Below, in pieces: positions 34,223 to 42,286 of a stretch of 64,000 nucleotides of DNA. Numbering within the stretch: the stretch's first letter is position 1; each line of letters begins with the position of its first letter. Source of the stretch: Algoriphagus formosus (lineage in GTDB: Bacteria; Bacteroidota; Bacteroidia; Cytophagales; Cyclobacteriaceae); the NCBI RefSeq assembly GCF_002807035.1, contig NZ_NIUC01000002.1, positions 1,145,267 to 1,209,266 on the forward strand, written 5' to 3'. Made by a program: the position numbers and the translations under genes. The notes under the pieces were generated by a model, which was not told where the DNA came from, ran no database searches, and saw nothing but the letters and a program-made list of their open reading frames with translations.

Positions 34223-34675
34223 ATGACCTCACCACAACTTGAGTTTTTTAAATCCCAAATTGGTAAAACCCTCGACCAAACTCCCTCTGCAGCTGGTAAT
34301 TGGTTGTCGGGCACATTATTGGAAATCGAGCCGGGTTTCGTCAAAGTATCTTATACTATCCGGCCTGACATGTGCAATCCAGCAAAAATCCTTCATGGCG
34401 GGATCGCTTCCTTGATGATGGATGATGTCATCGGGATGGCAAACTTTGTCTCCGAATCCGAAGTCCTGATGACAAGCATCAATTTGAATGTGGATTTTTT
34501 GTCTTCAGCCAAACTTGGAGAAAAAGTTGAGGTTTCTGCAAAATTAGTTCGCTCCGGATCAAACCTAAATCATTGGGAATCCGTAATTCGAAAGGAGTCC
34601 GGTAAGGTGGTAGCTAAAGCGAGCTCCAACATGATCAAAACTCATATCAAAATAAAAGAAATCCTAAACCAATAA
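34223..34675 (+). CDS. PaaI family hotdog-fold thioesterase
   Basis: The 150-residue protein has the hotdog motif ILHGGIASLMMDDVIGMA, where the HGG loop and the following acidic residue form the active site of PaaI/YdiI-type acyl-CoA thioesterases. A second strand, SINLNVDFLSSAKLGEKVEV, completes the fold. It probably hydrolyses a medium-chain or aromatic acyl-CoA. It closes the decarboxylase operon. Confidence 0.87.
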   Translation: MTSPQLEFFKSQIGKTLDQTPSAAGNWLSGTLLEIEPGFVKVSYTIRPDMCNPAKILHGGIASLMMDDVIGMANFVSESEVLMTSINLNVDFLSSAKLGEKVEVSAKLVRSGSNLNHWESVIRKESGKVVAKASSNMIKTHIKIKEILNQ

Positions 34676-34698
34676 TTTACACAATTTAATTTTACACA

Positions 34699-35103
34699 AT
34701 GAAAAAAACTTTTCTAATTCTCGTTTTTGGCCTTTTTTCTAGTCTAGCCTTTTCCCAAGTTACAGTTTCTTATCATCACGGATCTTTGCCTTTTATTGGG
34801 ATCAATAATCAATTTGGGGAGCGATTTGTACCCGAATTTCGATTAGGTACCAATGATTTTCTGACTGATTTTGATGTAGAATTAGTAGCAAACTTTTTAC
34901 TTATGAAAAAGGAGAGTGTGGAAATTTATGGTGGGTTTGGAGGTAGAGTAGGTGACATTGATGGCCTAGTGATACCTATTGGACTGAACGCCTTTCCATT
35001 TGCTCGAAAGGATTTCGGTTTTCATTTTGAATTGGCTCCTCTGGTTGGTGATTTTGATTATTTGAGAGGAACCTTCGGAATCCGCTACCGATTCATTGAT
35101 TGA
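34699..35103 (+). CDS. Small exported hypothetical protein (beta-rich)
   Basis: The 134-residue protein has a clear signal peptide (KKTFLILVFGLFSSLAFS) cleaved before QVTVSYH. It consists mainly of amphipathic beta-strands with alternating hydrophobic residues and ends in aromatic FGIRYRFID, a pattern resembling a small outer-membrane beta-barrel. No family is recognised. Its last 11 bases overlap the convergent RNA methyltransferase gene. Confidence 0.7.
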   Translation: MKKTFLILVFGLFSSLAFSQVTVSYHHGSLPFIGINNQFGERFVPEFRLGTNDFLTDFDVELVANFLLMKKESVEIYGGFGGRVGDIDGLVIPIGLNAFPFARKDFGFHFELAPLVGDFDYLRGTFGIRYRFID

Positions 35104-35632
35104 ATTGCCTGAGTTTGACCATCAAATCCCAAAGTGCTATTCCAAGTGTGACCGAAATATTCAAAGAGTGCTTGGTGCCAAGTTGGGGTATTTCAAGTAC
35201 TTGATCACATTCTTTTAGTACATCGTCTTCTACTCCAAAGACTTCATTTCCAAAAATCAAGGCAAATTTTCTTTCCGGATCAGGTATAAACTCATTTAAA
35301 TAAGTTGACTGATCTACCTGCTCAAAGGCACAGATTAGATAGCCTTCAGCTTTGAGTTTATGAATAGCTTGGAGCGTATTGAGGCAATATTCCCATTCCA
35401 CGGATTCAGTAGCTCCGAGCGCAGTTTTTTGAATGTCCCGGTGAGGTGGCTTTCCGGTAATTCCGCATAGGTAGATTTTCTCGACTCGAAAAGCATCCCC
35501 GGTTCGGAATGCAGAACCCACATTATTGAGGCTTCGAATATTATCCAAAACCAGACAGATTGGTGATTTCTTGGTCTCTTTGTATTCCTCAACCGACAGC
35601 CGATCGAGTTCTTCCATACTTAATTTCTTCAT
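35093..35632 (-). CDS. TrmH/SpoU family RNA 2'-O-methyltransferase
   Basis: The 179-residue protein has the SPOUT knot signatures: motif 1 LDNIRSLNNVGSAFRTGDAF, motif 2 ALIFGNEVFGV, and motif 3 KHSLNISVTLGIALWDL. These enzymes methylate ribose 2'-OH in tRNA or rRNA; the position is unknown. The start MKKLSMEEL at 35632 is chosen over an 18-codon longer frame because the longer N terminus has no family character. The gene is divergent from mutS. Confidence 0.88.
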   Translation of the reverse strand: MKKLSMEELDRLSVEEYKETKKSPICLVLDNIRSLNNVGSAFRTGDAFRVEKIYLCGITGKPPHRDIQKTALGATESVEWEYCLNTLQAIHKLKAEGYLICAFEQVDQSTYLNEFIPDPERKFALIFGNEVFGVEDDVLKECDQVLEIPQLGTKHSLNISVTLGIALWDLMVKLRQFNQ

Positions 35633-35710
35633 CTTTTTTGATCTACCTTGCTTATGGATTATTTTCAGCTTTATTTCAATCCCCAAATTTAACAGAATTC
35701 ACCAGCAGGT

Positions 35711-38314
35711 ATGAGTAAGTCCAAAGATGGTAAGGAAACACCCTTGATGAAGCAGTATAATGCGATCAAAGCAAAGCATCCCGGAGCATTGCTGCTTTTT
35801 CGGGTGGGGGACTTTTATGAAACCTTTGGTGAAGATGCGGTTACAGCTAGCAAGGTGCTGGATATAGTCCTGACCAAGCGTGCCAATGGGGCGGCTTCAC
35901 ATATTGAGCTTGCTGGTTTTCCTCATCATTCTTTGGATAATTATCTCCCAAAGCTGGTGCGGGCAGGAAATCGCGTCGCCATTTGTGATCAGCTTGAAGA
36001 CCCCAAGTCAGTCAAGGGTATTGTGAAAAGAGGGGTGACCGAACTGGTAACTCCAGGGCTTTCCTATAATGATCAAGTTCTTGACACGCGGAAGAACAAT
36101 TATTTGGCCTCTATTCATTTTGGAAAGGAAAAGCATGGGCTGGCTTTCTTGGATGTTTCTACCGGTGAATTTATGTGCGCAGAAGGAAGTAGCTCCTATG
36201 TGGAAAAACTGCTCCAAAGCTTTGCCCCCTCGGAGATTATTTTTTCTAAAACGGCAAGAAATCAAGCTTCTGATCTTTTCAAAAACGATTTTATAACCTT
36301 TCACTGCGAGGACTGGGTTTTCCAATATGACTTTGCTTATGAAAAGCTGAAAAATCATTTTGGTACTGCAAACCTGAAAGGCTTTGGTATCGAGGAGCTT
36401 GAAATGGGAACAGTGGCCGCAGGAGCTGTTTTACATTATCTGGAGGAAACCGAGCATAAGGAAATACAACACATCTCTGCTATTTCAAGAATTGCGGAGG
36501 AAAAATATGTCTGGTTGGATAAGTTTACCATCCGTAACCTTGAATTGGTTTTTCCACAGCATGAGGGAGGAGTACCACTGATTCAGGTTTTGGATCAGAC
36601 AGTCACTCCGATGGGTTCACGCATGATGAAAAAGTGGATGGTTTTGCCTTTGAAAGAAAAGGCTCCCATTGAAGAACGTCAGAATGTAGTCGATTTTTTT
36701 GTCCAAAACCCACATTTGATTGAAGAAATCATGGGTCAACTCAAAATGATCGGTGACTTGGAGCGATTGATTTCCAAGGTGGTTGTTGGTAGAGCGAACC
36801 CAAGGGAAATGAATCAAATCAAACGGGCACTCAAAGCAACTTTACCCGTAAAGGAGCTTTTGAAATCCCAAAAAAATGCGACGCTCAAGCGTTTGTCAGA
36901 TCAGATTTACCCTTGCGATTACCTTTTGGAAAAAATCGACAAGGAACTTCAGGAAGACGCTCCCATGCTCATTCATCAAGGAGGAGTCATCAAGGACGGA
37001 GTAGATAATGAATTGGATGAATATCGAAGTCTAGCCACCAAGGGAAAGGATTTTCTGGTCCAAATCCAGCAGCGTGAAATTCAGAATACCGGGATTACAT
37101 CCCTTAAAATTGCTTTCAATAAGGTTTTTGGATATTATCTTGAAGTTACTCATGCTCACAAGGATAAAGTACCTCAGGAGTGGATCCGAAAGCAGACCCT
37201 GGTAAATGCGGAGCGTTATATCACTCCCGAACTTAAAGAGTACGAAGAAAAAATCCTTAATGCTGAAGAGCGGATGATTGCTTTGGAGCAGAAGTACTTC
37301 ACTTTGCTCGTGGAAGAGGCCGCTCAGTTTGTCACGCAAATACAGCAGAATGCAAGAGTAATCGGGACGCTGGATGCCTTGCTGTCATTTGCTCAGGTGG
37401 CACTGACCAATAATTATGTCAAGCCAAAAATCGCTGATACGGATACGCTGGAAATCAAGGATGGTAGGCACCCTGTGATCGAGCGACAACTTCCTCCTGG
37501 AGAGGATTATATCCCCAACGATATTTATCTAGATCACGATAGCCAGCAGATTTTGATCATTACCGGTCCAAATATGGCGGGTAAGTCTGCCCTGCTCCGT
37601 CAGGTAGCATTGGTGGTACTGATGGCTCAGATGGGAAGTTTTGTGCCGGCTTCTTTTGCGCGAATAGGAATCATAGACAAGGTATTTACCCGAGTCGGTG
37701 CCTCTGATAATCTATCCAAGGGAGAATCTACCTTTATGGTGGAAATGACCGAAACTGCGAGTATTTTGAATAATCTTTCGGGACGCAGTCTGGTCTTGAT
37801 GGATGAAATTGGAAGGGGAACTTCCACATACGATGGGATTTCCATAGCCTGGTCTATTGTCGAGTATTTGCATAATCATCCGACCTTTAAGGCCAAGACG
37901 CTGTTTGCAACACATTATCATGAGCTCAATCAGCTAACTGAAGACTTTCCAAGAATAAAAAACTTCAACGTGTCGGTGAAAGAGGTAGGAAATAAAGTGA
38001 TCTTTATGCGTAAATTGAAGCCAGGAGGAAGCGAGCATAGTTTTGGTATCCATGTGGCTCAAATGGCTGGAATGCCAAACCCCATTGTCCTTAGAGCTTC
38101 TGAGATTATGGGTCATTTGGAAAAGGACAAAGCGCTTCAGAAAGGCAAGGAAAATCTTAAATCAGTACCGAAAAACAACTATCAACTCAATCTTTTTGAA
38201 ATGGACCCTAAGTTCAAGGAAGCAAAGGAACTCTTGGACCAAGTGGATATTAATTCCATTTCCCCAATAGAAGCTTTACTCAAACTCCATGAGGTCAAGA
38301 AAAAACTCGATTGA
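35711..38314 (+). CDS. mutS: DNA mismatch repair protein MutS
   Basis: The 867-residue protein has the N-terminal mismatch-binding motif LLFRVGDFYETFGEDA (Phe-x-Glu), the connector and lever domains, and the ATPase with Walker A GPNMAGKS near residue 619 and Walker B SLVLMDEIGRGTSTYDG. FATHYHEL and the helix-turn-helix AQMAGMPNPIVLRA follow. This is full length for MutS1. It recognises mismatches and recruits MutL. It stands alone on the plus strand. Confidence 0.97.
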   Translation: MSKSKDGKETPLMKQYNAIKAKHPGALLLFRVGDFYETFGEDAVTASKVLDIVLTKRANGAASHIELAGFPHHSLDNYLPKLVRAGNRVAICDQLEDPKSVKGIVKRGVTELVTPGLSYNDQVLDTRKNNYLASIHFGKEKHGLAFLDVSTGEFMCAEGSSSYVEKLLQSFAPSEIIFSKTARNQASDLFKNDFITFHCEDWVFQYDFAYEKLKNHFGTANLKGFGIEELEMGTVAAGAVLHYLEETEHKEIQHISAISRIAEEKYVWLDKFTIRNLELVFPQHEGGVPLIQVLDQTVTPMGSRMMKKWMVLPLKEKAPIEERQNVVDFFVQNPHLIEEIMGQLKMIGDLERLISKVVVGRANPREMNQIKRALKATLPVKELLKSQKNATLKRLSDQIYPCDYLLEKIDKELQEDAPMLIHQGGVIKDGVDNELDEYRSLATKGKDFLVQIQQREIQNTGITSLKIAFNKVFGYYLEVTHAHKDKVPQEWIRKQTLVNAERYITPELKEYEEKILNAEERMIALEQKYFTLLVEEAAQFVTQIQQNARVIGTLDALLSFAQVALTNNYVKPKIADTDTLEIKDGRHPVIERQLPPGEDYIPNDIYLDHDSQQILIITGPNMAGKSALLRQVALVVLMAQMGSFVPASFARIGIIDKVFTRVGASDNLSKGESTFMVEMTETASILNNLSGRSLVLMDEIGRGTSTYDGISIAWSIVEYLHNHPTFKAKTLFATHYHELNQLTEDFPRIKNFNVSVKEVGNKVIFMRKLKPGGSEHSFGIHVAQMAGMPNPIVLRASEIMGHLEKDKALQKGKENLKSVPKNNYQLNLFEMDPKFKEAKELLDQVDINSISPIEALLKLHEVKKKLD

Positions 38315-38353
38315 TTTTTAATAGTTATAATTACATTAATTAAGCCGATTCAT

Positions 38354-39160
38354 ATGAAAAGTATGGATAAAGTATTTCTAAAAGACCTTAAGAAACAGGA
38401 CCAGTATACCAAATTTTTTCAGAACTGGGCTGAGCAGGAGTTTAAAGCCCATCCGAATGAAAAAAGGTTGATGGAAGAGCTTGAAGCCCTCAGTAAAAAT
38501 ATTGGGATTCGAGAAGGTTTGGTTATTGCCTGTTTTGATTATCGAAATTTAAACCTTGCTTTTTTCACGGGTGAAGTAGAAAGAATTACAGGCTATCCTG
38601 AATCGATTTTTCGAAAGAAAGGAATGGAAGTATCCTTCACGATGCTTCACCCCGAAGACAGGGAAGAGATGTTTAAATTCCAGAAGATCGTATTTGACCA
38701 ATTCCATCAATTGTCTTTGGCAGAAAGGCACACCTTTGAGTTTTCTTATACCACCAGATGGGTACATCGTACCACTAGGGAGATAAAGTGGATGATGGCG
38801 AAGGTTCGGCCGTACTTTATAGATAAGGCTGGTAACTTTGCGATGGATCTTCATATCATCTTTGAGCTTCATACCCCGCCCAAGGTGAATAGTTATGATT
38901 GGACCTATTCTTATACACAGGATGATGGCACCCGGGTATTGGTGACAAAAAGTGCTCCCGAGAAAAAGAAAATTAAGCTTAGCAATAAGGAAAAGGAGGT
39001 TGTGCAATTTATTTTGGATGGGCTTTCTTCTAAGCTAATCGCCGATAAATTGAATATTTCAGTCAATACTGTAGCGACCCATCGGAAGAATATCCTTAGA
39101 AAGCTAGGGGCAAAAAACGTCGGTGAAATGCTCAAAATCATTGGGTCCTACGAGTTTTAA
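38354..39160 (+). CDS. PAS-domain LuxR-type transcriptional regulator
   Basis: The 268-residue protein has a PAS-fold sensor at about residues 45-175 (LAFFTGEVERITGYPESIF, LHPEDREEMF, then IKWMMAKVRPYF) and a C-terminal GerE/LuxR helix-turn-helix (LSNKEKEVVQFILDGLSSKL, NTVATHRKNILRKLGAKN). No phosphoreceiver domain is present, so the PAS domain itself presumably senses a ligand or state. This one-component layout is frequent in Bacteroidota. ATG codons at 38354 and 38363 are both possible. Target genes are not evident. Confidence 0.88.
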   Translation: MKSMDKVFLKDLKKQDQYTKFFQNWAEQEFKAHPNEKRLMEELEALSKNIGIREGLVIACFDYRNLNLAFFTGEVERITGYPESIFRKKGMEVSFTMLHPEDREEMFKFQKIVFDQFHQLSLAERHTFEFSYTTRWVHRTTREIKWMMAKVRPYFIDKAGNFAMDLHIIFELHTPPKVNSYDWTYSYTQDDGTRVLVTKSAPEKKKIKLSNKEKEVVQFILDGLSSKLIADKLNISVNTVATHRKNILRKLGAKNVGEMLKIIGSYEF

Positions 39161-39213
39161 GGAATCGGAGATTGAATTTTTCGATTTTTCAAAAAAATTT
39201 CCACTCTTGAATA

Positions 39214-39243
39214 TTGCAAAAATCGTAAGTAGGCGTACCTTTG
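39214..39243 (+). promoter_or_regulatory. Promoter of the tRNA genes
   Basis: A TTG at 39214-39216 is followed, 19 bases later, by TACCTTTG at 39236-39243. These match the Bacteroidota sigma-A consensus (TTG at -33, TAnnTTTG at -7) in both sequence and spacing. tRNA-Gly begins 40 bases after the -7 box. Confidence 0.75.
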
Positions 39244-39283
39244 CATCCACAATCAGCTAATCGAACGGATTAGCATTCAAAAA

Positions 39284-39356
<73 letters not shown>

Positions 39357-39360
39357 CAAA

Positions 39361-39379
39361 AGCCCTTGATTCAAGGGCT
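39361..39379 (+). terminator. Hairpin after tRNA-Gly
   Basis: The 19-base inverted repeat AGCCCTTGA-T-TCAAGGGCT is followed by TTTCTTG. It lies 4 bases after tRNA-Gly. It may terminate partly or mark processing between the two tRNAs. Confidence 0.55.
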
Positions 39380-39425
39380 TTCTTGTTTCAAGACCATGAC
39401 AATTCTCTATTGCAAGATAGAGCAA

Positions 39426-39509
39426 GCCGGGATGGTGGAATAGGTAGACACGCAAGACTTAAAATCTTGTGGCCTTTAGGCCGTGCGGGTTCGATTCCCG
39501 CTCCTGGTA
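39426..39509 (+). tRNA. tRNA-Leu (UAA), integration site
   Basis: This 84-base class II tRNA has acceptor GCCGGGA/TCCTGGT with two G-U type pairs, a D arm with GGTAGACAC, anticodon stem CAAGA/TCTTG with loop CTTAAAA (anticodon TAA), a variable arm TGGCCTTTAGGCCGT, and T arm GCGGG-TTCGATT-CCCGC. The prophage integrase gene begins about 145 bases downstream, so its 3' half is the probable attachment site. No second copy of the 3' end occurs in the window. Confidence 0.95.
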
Positions 39510-39597
39510 CAATCCCCCGAGAAATCGGGCCATCTGTGATGTATGCGGTGATTTTTGTTTCACACAAAATTTCACCAGCATGCCAAAATCAACTATT

Positions 39598-39619
39598 AGC
39601 GGGGTTTCAAAACCCCGCT
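39598..39619 (+). terminator. Strong intrinsic terminator after the tRNA genes
   Basis: A perfect 10-bp stem AGCGGGGTTT/AAACCCCGCT with a 2-base linker is followed by TTTTCTCC. It reads as a terminator for the tRNA transcript. Its position inside a longer reading frame of the integrase argues that the integrase really starts downstream. Confidence 0.75.
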
Positions 39620-39654
39620 TTTCTCCAATTTTTCACACAAAACTTGCCCCGGTC

Positions 39655-40809
39655 ATGAGAGCTTCTGTCTCATGCCGAATCCGTTTTGATCGGGCAAATA
39701 AGTCAGGGGAAGCCTCTGTTTATCTTCAGGTAATTATCGAATCCAAGCGTACTACTGTGCCTTTGAAGGTCTCTTGGCCGGTTGGATTTTTTGATAATGC
39801 CAGGGGAAAGTTCCTGCCTAGGTTTCGTGGGGATCAGCTCGCCAACGATCTCAACATGGAGGCCGATAAAGAAATGGCCAAGATCAATGAGATATTCATG
39901 TTCTATCGACACTCGGATATGAATCTGACCATTGAGCAGTTTCAAAAAGAATATCGCCGCTATGGGGCTAAAAAAGATTTCCTCGTTTGGGCCGAACAGG
40001 ACGTGAAGGATCGGTATGCTGCCTTCAAAATCGCAAATCAGACCTATAGAAATGATCTCAGTTCGCTTAACAAGATCCGAAAATTCAAGTCTGAAATTCC
40101 CTTCAGCTTGATCAACAAAGATTTTCTCGAAAGCCTGCAGGCCTGGCTCACTACCAAAGGGGGAATCAGGATATCATCAGCCTGGAGGGTAATCAAAACG
40201 CTGACCACCTATGCAAGGAGGGCTGATCAGGCAGGGATCTCGGTCAACCTGGAGAGTATCTCCAAGTACACCATGCCCAAATATGAAAACCGAAAGACCT
40301 ATTTGGCACCGGAAGAGCTGCAGGCATTGAAAAAGTACTATTGGAAATCCAGTACACCTGATCATCATGTTAGGATATTAGGCCATTTCCTGTTTTCCTG
40401 CATCACAGGACTCCGGTTCTCTGATGTGCAGCGGGTCTCCTGGAAGAATATCCATGGTGACATGCTGGTATTTGTGCCTTTCAAAACCAGAAGAAGGGAA
40501 AAGCAGGTCAAGATCCCTTTGCTTGAGGAGCATTTTCGGCTAATCCACAACGATAAAGGAAAGCTTTTCAATACAGTCACAGAGCAAGTAACCAACCGGA
40601 CCCTGAAGGATATCGCTGAGATCTGTGACATCCGGAAAAACCTAACTACCCATGTCGCCCGACATACATTTGCGACAGAATCGCTGCGAAAAGGAATTGG
40701 GGTCGAGGTGGTAAAAGAGCTGATGGGGCATGAGAAGATCCAGACGACTCTGGAATATACCCACGTGGATGAAGCCAGGCTAAGAGATGAGATGAAAAAG
40801 TTAAAATAA
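39655..40809 (+). CDS. Tyrosine recombinase / phage integrase
   Basis: The 384-residue protein has an N-terminal arm-binding strand segment (SVSCRIRFDRANKSGEASVY), a SAM-like core-binding domain (about residues 90-190), and a C-terminal catalytic domain. Catalytic residues are visible: Arg in TGLRFSD, the HVARH box, and the nucleophile in TLEYTHVD. It is the Bacteroidota phage integrase type and should recombine attP with the adjacent tRNA-Leu. The ATG at 39655 is preferred because an in-frame ATG at 39580 would place a terminator hairpin inside the gene. It points away from the tRNA. Confidence 0.93.
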   Translation: MRASVSCRIRFDRANKSGEASVYLQVIIESKRTTVPLKVSWPVGFFDNARGKFLPRFRGDQLANDLNMEADKEMAKINEIFMFYRHSDMNLTIEQFQKEYRRYGAKKDFLVWAEQDVKDRYAAFKIANQTYRNDLSSLNKIRKFKSEIPFSLINKDFLESLQAWLTTKGGIRISSAWRVIKTLTTYARRADQAGISVNLESISKYTMPKYENRKTYLAPEELQALKKYYWKSSTPDHHVRILGHFLFSCITGLRFSDVQRVSWKNIHGDMLVFVPFKTRRREKQVKIPLLEEHFRLIHNDKGKLFNTVTEQVTNRTLKDIAEICDIRKNLTTHVARHTFATESLRKGIGVEVVKELMGHEKIQTTLEYTHVDEARLRDEMKKLK

Positions 40810-40813
40810 AAGA

Positions 40814-40841
40814 CCTGATCCGATAAATTAGAAGGATCAGG
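40814..40841. terminator. Hairpin between integrase and convergent small gene
   Basis: The 8-bp inverted repeat CCTGATCC/GGATCAGG with a 12-base loop begins four bases after the integrase stop codon. T runs are weak, so its strength as a terminator is uncertain. Confidence 0.5.
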
Positions 40842-40852
40842 CTCTTCGATCC

Positions 40853-41071
40853 CTAGGAAGGTATTTCCTTGCAATCGTCTATAAATTGGACTAACGTGTC
40901 CATAAGATGGTAAGTGATCTGGAGATCTTCATGTGGGTGGCATTTACATGCGATCTGAGGAATCATATCTCGAATGCATGAAAGCTCCAGCATCATTGCT
41001 TCGGGACATAGATGTGAGTTAAGTTCAAAGAAGTTTTTAACTGCCTTCACCAGTTGCTCATCATTTTTCAT
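40853..41071 (-). CDS. Small hypothetical prophage protein, 72 residues
   Basis: The protein is helical, with several cysteines and histidines (LCPEAMMLELSC, ACKCHPHED) that might bind a metal, and an acidic C terminus. No family is recognised. It is transcribed towards the integrase. A 21-base motif shared with another small minus-strand gene of the element lies 70 bases upstream. Confidence 0.6.
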   Translation of the reverse strand: MKNDEQLVKAVKNFFELNSHLCPEAMMLELSCIRDMIPQIACKCHPHEDLQITYHLMDTLVQFIDDCKEIPS

Positions 41072-41141
41072 AGGGGATGAAATGGTTTAGTTTAACAAAA
41101 AAGAACCCCCAAATTTCGACTAAAAAAGACTGTAAAAAATC

Positions 41142-41162
41142 CCATAAACAGGGTAGTTTTCA
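41142..41162 (-). promoter_or_regulatory. Shared upstream motif, copy 1
   Basis: The top strand reads CCATAAACAGGGTAG then TTTTCA. It matches the motif at 58136-58156 in 20 of 21 positions. Both copies lie 55-70 bases upstream of a small minus-strand gene, so a common regulator of the element is a reasonable guess. Confidence 0.45.
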
Positions 41163-41216
41163 GTTAGTTAATAGATTTTTGCTATTCACATTAAAAGAAT
41201 TGTTTATTATGTATCC

Positions 41217-41468
41217 ATGACTTTGCCAAGGAGATTGACAATCGAAGAAGAGCAGCTAAGGGCAGAGCTAGTGAAGCTTGAAGAGCGGATCCGGATGAAG
41301 ATTCGAAGGATAGGACTGACCAATCAGAAGCTGCCGTATGAGCGTCTGGCCAAAGGCCGTCAACTAAAAGAACTATGTCTGGCAGCAATTTCGTATCTTG
41401 ACCAAGGAAATGAAATCAAGGTGCAAGAATGCCTGAGGGCGTTAAGGGAAAGTGGAATAAAAATTTAA
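41217..41468 (+). CDS. Small hypothetical protein, 83 residues
   Basis: The protein is basic and strongly helical (EEEQLRAELVKLEERIRMKI), with a probable coiled coil at residues 8-30. A second helix pair contains LKELCLAAISYLDQGNE. No family is recognised. It lies three bases before the next plus-strand gene, so the two are coupled. Possible roles such as DNA binding cannot be tested by eye. Confidence 0.6.
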   Translation: MTLPRRLTIEEEQLRAELVKLEERIRMKIRRIGLTNQKLPYERLAKGRQLKELCLAAISYLDQGNEIKVQECLRALRESGIKI

Positions 41469-41471
41469 AAA

Positions 41472-42245
41472 ATGGATGTTTATTTAACAATTGACGAATA
41501 TATGGATACATTTTTTGCTTTTTTAACTTTTATGTCAGGAGTATTTAGTTTATGTATCCTTTATAAAGGTTACAGATTAGGGAAAAAGTATTTGCTACAG
41601 CATGCACAAAAATTGAAGATTGAAGAATTCTATGAAGTAAGGTCAAAATTGTATTGGGAAATTGATCGGCTTCAAAACCTGGTGCTCAATGTAGTTCGTA
41701 CCGAGGTCCGGATTCATGAGCTAAGAGGTATTTCAAAATCTCAAGAAGTCCCTTTTTTATCAGATGAGGAGCGCGTTTTATTTATGAACGGATTATTATT
41801 CGCTCAACAAGTTCAGGTTACTCATGATAGGATTATTCAGAATAAAAACTCAATAATTAAGTGTGTGGGTGGTATTTTAGAGATTTTATTATTTCTTGAT
41901 TTAGATTTCTTAAAACAATCTTTTGAAAATATTCGAATTAAATGCGAATATTTAACTCAATTGGTTGATCCTTTCGGGACAGGTCAGCCAAGTTCTATTG
42001 AAATTGTCACTTTACAAGGAGGCAGTCAATATGAAGTTCGACATGAAGATGTTAATCCAGAAGAATCAGGGACTGGGTCACCAAACTATTATGATGCTAT
42101 GTTGATTCTTCATCATCTTCATGGTCCAGGTTTTCGTGAGGATTATGGAGTGGATTTTATTAACAGCCTATTTGAAGATTATAAAAAATTAATTATAAAA
42201 ACCCCTGAACGAATCGTCTTCGATTATGGAAAAAATCTTAATTAA
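41472..42245 (+). CDS. Membrane-anchored hypothetical protein of unknown function, 257 residues
   Basis: One N-terminal membrane helix (about residues 12-32, FFAFLTFMSGVFSLCILY) is followed by a long helical cytoplasmic or periplasmic part. It contains a second hydrophobic stretch, VGGILEILLFLDLDFL, and an acidic C-terminal domain (HEDVNPEESGTG, NYYDAMLILHHLHG). I recognise no family. The gene is clearly AT-richer than the phage structural genes. Position between integrase and tail fibre, plus odd composition, marks it as accessory cargo, possibly host-interaction or superinfection related. Confidence 0.65.
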   Translation: MDVYLTIDEYMDTFFAFLTFMSGVFSLCILYKGYRLGKKYLLQHAQKLKIEEFYEVRSKLYWEIDRLQNLVLNVVRTEVRIHELRGISKSQEVPFLSDEERVLFMNGLLFAQQVQVTHDRIIQNKNSIIKCVGGILEILLFLDLDFLKQSFENIRIKCEYLTQLVDPFGTGQPSSIEIVTLQGGSQYEVRHEDVNPEESGTGSPNYYDAMLILHHLHGPGFREDYGVDFINSLFEDYKKLIIKTPERIVFDYGKNLN

Positions 42246-42254
42246 TTATAAGAT

Positions 42255-42280
42255 AAAAAGCGGCCCGAGAGCCGCTTTTT
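42255..42280. terminator. Bidirectional terminator between accessory gene and tail fibre gene
   Basis: A perfect 10-bp stem AAAAAGCGGC/GCCGCTTTTT with a 6-base loop lies between the two converging genes. It carries T runs on both strands, so it ends the accessory transcript and the whole minus-strand late operon. Confidence 0.88.
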
Positions 42281-42286
42281 GATTAT

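Noticed and set aside
39426-39509. Second copy of the tRNA-Leu 3' end as right attachment site within the window
   Set aside because: No duplicate of the T-arm and acceptor sequence was seen up to position 64000, so the right boundary must lie outside.
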